NCBI GenBank assembly: GCA_003165595.1
Contig: PLWQ01000023.1
Coordinates: 37,003 to 84,873, forward strand
DNA from: Fibrobacterota bacterium
Lineage (GTDB): Bacteria > Fibrobacterota > Chitinivibrionia > Chitinivibrionales > FEN-1185
DNA: 47,871 nucleotides
Direction of reading: 5' to 3'
Shown: positions 43,467 to 47,871 of the stretch, in pieces
Layout of the letters: each line of letters opens with the position of its first letter
Numbering within the stretch: the first letter of the stretch is position 1
Notes under the pieces: generated by a model
Told to the model about the DNA's origin: nothing
The model's database searches: none
Seen by the model: the letters and a program-made list of their open reading frames with translations, nothing else
Program-made: the position numbers and the translations under genes

Positions 43467-43496
43467 GTCACCCCTTTCCTTCCGGAAAGGGGTGAC
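43467..43496. repeat. Perfect 13-bp inverted repeat
   Basis: GTCACCCCTTTCC and its complement are separated by TTCC. The hairpin is strong, but no T-run adjoins it on either strand. It may be a REP-like unit or an RNA-stabilising stem. Confidence 0.6.
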
Positions 43497-43817
43497 ATGC
43501 GGCCGGCGCAAACCGCTTGGGGGGTGGCAATGTGACGCGCCGCTGGATACCGACCTGCCTCAAATATACCACCGAACGGGCGGTTGTTAAAGGCCGCGAT
43601 GAGAATTCGTTTTCTGCGAGAAAACACCAGTTGTCAAGCATGAGTGATGCGCCCGGTTCGAAAAATGGCAGGCGAGGATTCTTTGTCTTGTTTGTCGGCA
43701 GGAGAGCAGCGGAACATTTCGTTTCTTCCCAGGCGTCTCAGCGCCTCCATGAGCGCTCCTACGGGGAACCGGAGGGGTCTTGTATGCTGAGCCCCATCAA
43801 TTCTTGACCGCTATTGC
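43497..43817. other. Intergenic region without a supported gene
   Basis: A 96-codon open frame at 43517-43807 lacks a ribosome site and a plausible composition. I see no promoter, RNA or repeat that can be defended here. Confidence 0.5.
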
Positions 43818-44210
43818 CTACTCCGACAACACGTCAAAATGCCGCCGGTACCTGTCCGGAATGTTGATGGGCACGGCATAGCCGATTTCCTTGAGCGCGC
43901 TTGAAATTATGACGATGCCGTCATTGTAGAAAGCCTCAATTCGCCTGTTTCTGTCCTTGATGCCCTTATAGTCCGATGGAGACGCAAAGGTCCAGTCCGC
44001 TCCGGATTTGTTGACAACCAGCCGGAAGTATTTGTCGATGTCCGTTTCTCGAAATCCCAGTTTTTTGAGGAGAACCGAATGTTCCATGGCATCGTCGATG
44101 TTCGAAACAAGCATGGCGTCGCCCGAGAAGGAAATCAAGACCAGGAGCGGATCATTCGCCTGCGCGGCAGCATCGACGGCCGTCTTGTCGGGGTAGTACT
44201 TTTTGTCCAT
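43818..44210 (-). CDS. Unknown 130-residue protein
   Basis: A soluble protein with no signal peptide or membrane segment. It starts MDKKYYPDKTAVDAAAQAND, then PLLVLISFSGDAMLVSNIDD, and ends YAVPINIPDRYRRHFDVLSE. Alternating strands and helices suggest a compact alpha/beta fold. I do not recognise the family. The start at 44210 has no clear ribosome site; TATA-like sequence just upstream allows a short or leaderless message. It is divergent from the radical SAM gene, with 126 bp between. Confidence 0.65.
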   Translation of the reverse strand: MDKKYYPDKTAVDAAAQANDPLLVLISFSGDAMLVSNIDDAMEHSVLLKKLGFRETDIDKYFRLVVNKSGADWTFASPSDYKGIKDRNRRIEAFYNDGIVIISSALKEIGYAVPINIPDRYRRHFDVLSE

Positions 44211-44336
44211 GCGTATCAATATACTTTTCGGCAGAAACATTCTTGGCGACACGGGGCACAGACACAAGTGCCGGGGCGACAAGAAACGGAGTATCCGATC
44301 GCCGCATTTTGAAGCTGAAGTATATTTCCCAATCAC

Positions 44337-45317
44337 ATGAAACACGCGCCTTCATACACGTTTTTGTCCCCATCGGACTGGGACGAACGCATCGCGGCCG
44401 CGGACGATCTGGCCTCGCCGTGCATGCTGTGCCCGCGCGCGTGCCGCGTCGACAGGCGGGAAGGCCGTACGGGGTATTGCCGTGCAGGGAACGAGCTTTA
44501 CATTTCGAGCATTTTCCCGCATCACGGCGAGGAACCGCCCATTTCCGGCACTCGCGGCTCGGGCACGGTTTTCTTCTCTCATTGTTCGCTGCGGTGCTGC
44601 TTCTGCCAGAATTTCCAGATATCGCAGGAGAGTGAGGGCGAGCCGTACACGGTGGAACGGCTCGCTCTCAAGCTGCTCGATTTGCAGGGAGCAGGCGTGC
44701 ACAATGTCAATCTCGTGACGGGCACGCATTACCTGCCCCGGATCCTGCGCGCGCTTCGGGATGCCGCCGGCCGCGGGCTTGCGATTCCCCTTGTGTGGAA
44801 CTCCAGCGGCTATGAGCGTGCGGAGGCGCTCTCTCCGCTCAAAGGCGTGGTGGACGTGTATCTGCCGGACATGAAATACGGTTCCAATGAATCGTCACAG
44901 CGCTACTGCAAAGCGCCGGATTATGTGGAGGTCAACCGGTCCGCGATCCGCGAAATGTTCAGGCAGGTAGGGCCCCTCAAAACCGACGGCAGCGAGATTG
45001 CCTTTCGGGGAATGTGCATCCGTCATCTTGTATTGCCCGAGGGAAGGGCGCATTCGGGCTTGGTGTTTGAATTTCTCCGCTCCACATTTGATGCGGCGGA
45101 CATCACGCTCAGTCTTATGGCGCAATTCCGACCGATGTACCGGGCAGGGGAGTTCCCCGAACTTTCGCGCGGTATCAATCGCGGCGAGTACGAGACTGCG
45201 CTGGAGGAAGCCGAAGCCTCGGGATTCAACGTCTTTCCTCAGGATCTGCTCAGGCTCGACGACAGCTTCTGCATCGATTTTGCAACGAGAAAGCATGAGC
45301 CGTTGACAGGCAGGTAA
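44337..45317 (+). CDS. Radical SAM protein, PflA-like
   Basis: A 326-residue radical SAM enzyme. The cluster-binding motif is CSLRCCFCQN (Cys83, Cys87, Cys90; CxxxCxxC). Four further cysteines near the N terminus (29, 32, 36, 48; CMLCPRAC...YC) resemble the conserved Cys-rich start of the 'putative pyruvate formate-lyase activating enzyme' family (COG1313). Downstream motifs are LVTGTHYLP and VDVYLPDMKYG. No glycyl radical enzyme lies nearby, so its target is unknown. Members of this family are widespread as orphans. Confidence 0.88.
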   Translation: MKHAPSYTFLSPSDWDERIAAADDLASPCMLCPRACRVDRREGRTGYCRAGNELYISSIFPHHGEEPPISGTRGSGTVFFSHCSLRCCFCQNFQISQESEGEPYTVERLALKLLDLQGAGVHNVNLVTGTHYLPRILRALRDAAGRGLAIPLVWNSSGYERAEALSPLKGVVDVYLPDMKYGSNESSQRYCKAPDYVEVNRSAIREMFRQVGPLKTDGSEIAFRGMCIRHLVLPEGRAHSGLVFEFLRSTFDAADITLSLMAQFRPMYRAGEFPELSRGINRGEYETALEEAEASGFNVFPQDLLRLDDSFCIDFATRKHEPLTGR

Positions 45318-45411
45318 GCACGCGGATGCGGGAATTGCGGAGCTGTCTTGGACGGAAAACGCGGAAGATGACGGGTACGCTTATCCGCGTACGCACACAC
45401 GCGTACGCGCG

Positions 45412-45591
45412 CTAAACAAACAGCTCTTCCCACGGCGAGGACGCGGATTTCTTTGTCTGCTTTCTCGGTTTTTCGCGCGACTCCTTGTCAATCGCGTGCA
45501 GGAAAAACCGGGAAATGCTGTAAAGAAATCCCGCGAACACCAGCGCCCATATCGTGAGCCAGTACCAGGAGGGTTGTTTTTTGAAGAACAT
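45412..45591 (-). CDS. Small single-helix membrane protein
   Basis: A 59-residue peptide with one transmembrane helix (WYWLTIWALVFAGFLYSIS, about residues 9-27) and a basic, cytoplasm-like tail (KESREKPRKQTKKS). A GGA about 9 nt upstream of the ATG could serve as ribosome site. It is divergent from the PPC-domain gene. No family is recognised. The composition looks coding. Confidence 0.5.
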   Translation of the reverse strand: MFFKKQPSWYWLTIWALVFAGFLYSISRFFLHAIDKESREKPRKQTKKSASSPWEELFV

Positions 45592-45679
45592 TGCGGCCGA
45601 TCCGTTGTAAAAAGTTGTGAAGAACCCGTTAACCACCCTAATAATATAATTGTTGCTTTCATATGTGAAGGAGAATCGC

Positions 45680-46138
45680 ATGGAATATGATGTCGGCAGC
45701 GCAGGAAAAATAATCGTGATGCGGCTTAAGGACGGCGATCCCGTGTACGCGTCCATCGAACGCGCCGCGTCCGCGGAGCATGTCGCGTGCGCGGCGGTGT
45801 GGATCGTGGGCGGCGTTCAGAACGGCGGCGTGGTTGTCGGGCCAAAGGTCAAGGACATTTTCCCGCTTCAGGTTCTGGAGGAACGGTTCTCGGATGCCCG
45901 CGAAATTGTCGGATTCGGAACGATATTTACAAACGAACAGGGCGAGCCGAAGCTGCACCTGCACGCGGCGATCGGCAAGGGTGCGTCGGCCATTGCGGGG
46001 TGCCCTCGCCTGGGCGCCGATTGCTGGCTGATCGACGAGGTAATCATGCTCGAAATTGCGGGACTTTCCGCGAGCCGGAAGAAGGATGCGCGTTCCGGCC
46101 TTGAGTTGCTGGCTCTGGGGAAAGGAAGAAAACTCTGA
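45680..46138 (+). CDS. PPC (DUF296) domain protein
   Basis: A 152-residue protein made of one PCC/PPC domain (YIG-type trimer fold), found alone in bacteria and fused to AT-hooks in plants. The signature is GFGTIFTNEQGEPKLHLHAAIGKG (positions about 76-99), with the conserved histidines of LHLH, plus AAVWIVGGVQNGGVV near the start. The ribosome site GAAGGAG lies 7 nt before the ATG at 45680. Bacterial members have no agreed function; DNA binding should not be assumed, since no AT-hook is present. Confidence 0.9.
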   Translation: MEYDVGSAGKIIVMRLKDGDPVYASIERAASAEHVACAAVWIVGGVQNGGVVVGPKVKDIFPLQVLEERFSDAREIVGFGTIFTNEQGEPKLHLHAAIGKGASAIAGCPRLGADCWLIDEVIMLEIAGLSASRKKDARSGLELLALGKGRKL

Positions 46139-46155
46139 AACTCGGTTGCAAGTGA

Positions 46156-46184
46156 TTGCAGCACGCCCGTGCTTTTCATATATT
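46156..46184 (+). promoter_or_regulatory. Sigma70-like promoter of pal
   Basis: TTGCAG (46156-46161), 17-bp spacer and TATATT (46179-46184) precede pal, giving a leader of about 40 nt that contains the strong AGGAGG ribosome site. Confidence 0.6.
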
Positions 46185-46228
46185 ACTATCAGCTATGGAA
46201 ATCTTACAATTCCCCCAGGAGGTCTGTC

Positions 46229-46771
46229 ATGAGAACACGTACATGGATCGCAATCATCGCCGGTGCCGCATGTTTTCTGGTCGCTGCCGGATGTTCCAAA
46301 AAGGTCACCAAGGTTGAAGAACCGCTCCAGAAGCCCAAGACCGAGCAGCCGGTGCCCAAGCCCGCAGAATCGCAGGCGGTTCAGCTGCCCGACTCCTTCA
46401 AGGTGGAGGATCTCGATTCCAAGATGAAGGAAATACTTGTGCCGGTCTACTTCAATTACGACAAGTACGATTTGATGCCCGAAAGCGTGTCCAAGCTCGA
46501 AAAGATCGCCCCGTTCCTGCAAAGCAACACAGCCATCCGCGTTCTCATCGAAGGCAACGCGGACGAACGCGGATCCGCGGAGTACAACGTGGGCCTCGGC
46601 GAAAGCCGCGCCCGCTCTATAAAGAACTACCTCACCACCTACGGCATTCCCGACAACCGCATGGAGATCACCTCGTACGGCAAGGAACGGCCGGCGTTTC
46701 CCAATTGCGGAAGCGATGAGTCGTGCCATGCGAAGAATAGACGTGTGGAGTGGAAAATTCTTGCTAAGTAA
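46229..46771 (+). CDS. pal: Peptidoglycan-associated outer-membrane lipoprotein
   Basis: A 180-residue lipoprotein with a type II signal peptide; the lipobox VAAGC gives lipidated Cys22. A Pro/Lys/Glu-rich linker leads to an OmpA-like domain (about 68-180) with VYFNYDKYDLMPES, IEGNADERGSAEYNVGLGESRA and the diaminopimelate-binding Asp and Arg of that motif. Pal ties the outer membrane to the wall and works with TolB; no tol genes are in the window. The ribosome site AGGAGG is ideal. A nearby type VI anchoring role is possible but not indicated. Confidence 0.95.
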   Translation: MRTRTWIAIIAGAACFLVAAGCSKKVTKVEEPLQKPKTEQPVPKPAESQAVQLPDSFKVEDLDSKMKEILVPVYFNYDKYDLMPESVSKLEKIAPFLQSNTAIRVLIEGNADERGSAEYNVGLGESRARSIKNYLTTYGIPDNRMEITSYGKERPAFPNCGSDESCHAKNRRVEWKILAK

Positions 46772-46802
46772 CAAAGCTCTTTCTTGTACTTGATATTCTG
46801 GA

Positions 46803-46936
46803 GGGGACACCGCTTCGCGGTTTCCCCTGGGGCGCAGCTTCCGCCGTGAAGCGGCGGCGATCTGCGCCCACACCCTTTCCTGCGGAAACACGCACGAGTC
46901 GCGTTGCTTGCGCAACGTGAGTGTCGTGTTTCCGCA
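46803..46936. other. Three consecutive GC-rich hairpins downstream of pal
   Basis: Hairpin A pairs 46803-46812 with 46818-46827 (one mismatch). Hairpin B pairs GGGCGCAG (46830-46837) with 46862-46869 and encloses CCGCCG/CGGCGG. Hairpin C pairs TGCGGAAACACG (46881-46892) with 46925-46936 and has an inner CGTTGC/GCAACG stem. They follow the pal stop by 30 nt and may form its 3' end or a separate structured element. 46937-47080 shows nothing clear. Confidence 0.6.
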
Positions 46937-47080
46937 ACGCCTTCTCTGCGGTATGCCGCTTGGCGGCGATAAAACCACAATCAGGTCCTCTCCTCTCAGT
47001 AATTTAGTTTGTTGCGTTTGTAAACGCATTTGCATAGTACATTTTGTGAACATGATGAGGGGTTGGCGCATTACCCTATT

Positions 47081-47232
47081 CCCGCGCGTTAGGGGGGACC
47101 GCAAGGCGCGCGGGAGCGCGGTGCCGCCTGACCACGGCCCAACGGGCCATCGTGGCAGGCGGTACCGAGGCCAATAGGCCGAGCCTGGAGGGAGAACCGC
47201 CGCCGCGAAGCGGCGGAACGCCCATATTCTTT
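47081..47232 (+). ncRNA. Candidate structured RNA / hairpin repeat, copy 2
   Basis: Homologous to 36390-36538. P1 pairs CCCGCGCG (47081-47088) with CGCGCGGG (47107-47114). P2 pairs GTGCCGCCTG (47121-47130) with CAGGCGGTAC, enclosing CCACG/CGTGG and GGCCC/GGGCC. P3 is GGCC-AATA-GGCC. P4 pairs CCGCCGC with GCGGCGG. The core GCGCGGTGCCG, ACCGAGGCC and GGCCGAGCC segments are shared; stem bases that differ do so on both sides. The ppdK promoter lies downstream, so it is not in the ppdK leader. Confidence 0.55.
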
Positions 47233-47276
47233 GTGGCAAATCAACGAGGAATTGCCAAACCTATCTCCCCTTTTCC

Positions 47277-47305
47277 TTGAATCTCTTCCCGGTACCATAT
47301 ATTTT
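47277..47305 (+). promoter_or_regulatory. Sigma70-like promoter of ppdK
   Basis: TTGAAT (47277-47282) and TATTTT (47300-47305), spacer 17 bp, lie about 62 bp before the ATG, which has GGAGG 7 nt upstream. Confidence 0.5.
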
Positions 47306-47367
47306 CTTAGTCTTTTTCGAGCATCACCTCACTTCACACCAATATTCATTTCTATCTGGAGGCTCAT

Positions 47368-47871
47368 ATGGCTAAATACGTCTACTTCTTCGGCGGCGGA
47401 AAAGCCGACGGAAACGAATCGATGAAAAATCTTTTGGGCGGCAAAGGCGCCAACCTGGCCGAAATGGCCGGACATCCCGCGCTCAAACTGCCTGTCCCGC
47501 CCGGATTTACGATTACCACGGAAGTCTGCACCTATTACTACGACAACAAGAAGACTTATCCCAAAGAGCTCAAGGAACAGGTAAACAAGGCTCTTGCTCA
47601 GGTTGAAAAGATCATGGGCAAGAAGTTCGGCGATCCCAAAGACCCGCTTCTCGTGTCGGTACGTTCCGGCGCACGGCGCTCCATGCCCGGTATGATGGAC
47701 ACGGTGCTCAACGTCGGGCTCAACGATGTCACGATCCAGGGCCTCATCGCCAAAACCAACAACCCGCGTTTCGCCTACGACGCGTACCGCCGGCTCGTGA
47801 TGATGTATGCCGACGTGGTCATGGAAAAAGCCGCAGGCATCGAGCTCCCGGGCGGCAAGGGAATACGCAAA
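47368..47871 (+). CDS. ppdK: Pyruvate, phosphate dikinase (N-terminal part; runs off the window)
   Basis: Interconverts pyruvate, ATP and phosphate with phosphoenolpyruvate, AMP and pyrophosphate; in many anaerobes it replaces pyruvate kinase. The first 168 residues show the ATP-grasp nucleotide-binding domain: [45 protein letters not shown] and [20 protein letters not shown]. The catalytic histidine and PEP domain are beyond the window. It has a clear ribosome site and its own promoter. Confidence 0.96.
   Translation, partial: MAKYVYFFGGGKADGNESMKNLLGGKGANLAEMAGHPALKLPVPPGFTITTEVCTYYYDNKKTYPKELKEQVNKALAQVEKIMGKKFGDPKDPLLVSVRSGARRSMPGMMDTVLNVGLNDVTIQGLIAKTNNPRFAYDAYRRLVMMYADVVMEKAAGIELPGGKGIRK

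Noticed and set aside
43517-43807. 96-codon + strand frame
   Set aside because: No ribosome site, odd composition and no recognisable motif.
45360-45411. CGCGTACGC direct repeats
   Set aside because: Short, few and low in complexity; no clear link to a gene or element.

Overview
The window is a piece of a Gram-negative bacterial chromosome of fairly high GC. It has a Pal-type OmpA lipoprotein, a BamE-like secreted protein, a MurJ-family flippase and other envelope genes. Most genes are housekeeping or accessory chromosomal genes; there is no rRNA, recognisable tRNA, CRISPR array or prophage. A gene remnant ending in a 'GLYFVKI'-type C-terminal domain, the large Ig/RCC1 lipoprotein, and the mix of eukaryote-like kinase, FHA and FecR proteins would fit an FCB-group lineage, perhaps Fibrobacterota. 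That placement is an inference held with low confidence.

Layout. (1) 0.2-7.5 kb, + strand: purB, a PHP-type histidinol phosphatase, a small unknown gene, smc and a coupled GyrI-like membrane protein. (2) 7.6-11.6 kb: a heterodimeric ABC exporter pair with one degenerate and one consensus ATP site. (3) 11.6-18.0 kb, - strand: STAS protein, PTS EIIA (PtsN-like) and a small membrane protein in a tightly overlapped operon; a divergent ParB-like protein overlapped with a GT2 glycosyltransferase; an HTH protein with a clear promoter and terminator; a secreted protein with a BamE-like tail; and a MurJ-family flippase. (4) 18.1-29.0 kb: a 204-bp hairpin element, a wHTH / dead exonuclease / GIY-YIG protein, then an AT-richer block. 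That block holds an amidohydrolase fused to effector-like beta modules, a translationally coupled propeller-like partner, and a 1624-residue Ig/RCC1 lipoprotein. Perfect TGTGA-N6-TCACA palindromes precede both transcription units of the block. (5) 29.2-32.6 kb: a membrane glycosyltransferase, a RAYT transposase with a REP-like hairpin inside its coding region, a truncated secreted-protein remnant, and a mazEF-type toxin-antitoxin pair. (6) 32.7-36.1 kb: nadE and gpmI, separated by a MITE-like element. (7) 36.4-43.4 kb, + strand: a four-gene cassette. It encodes one polypeptide with TssB-like and TssC-like halves (type VI secretion contractile sheath), a LysM/FecR protein, a CHASE2-Ser/Thr kinase, and an FHA-transmembrane-lytic transglycosylase. 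(8) 43.8-47.9 kb: an unknown protein, a radical SAM protein, a PPC-domain protein, pal, a structured intergenic region, and the start of ppdK.

The most notable content is the sheath cassette. Kinase and FHA proteins are the known post-translational control pair of type VI secretion, and lytic transglycosylases open the wall for it, so the cassette looks like a stripped-down or divergent contractile apparatus, or a repurposed sheath. The amidohydrolase with VgrG-extension-like modules and a coupled partner about 14 kb away could be an effector/immunity-like pair. The second notable item is a pair of about 150-bp intergenic elements (36390-36538 and 47081-47232). They share a sequence core and several stems that differ between copies by compensating changes, which suggests an undescribed structured RNA or a mobile hairpin repeat.
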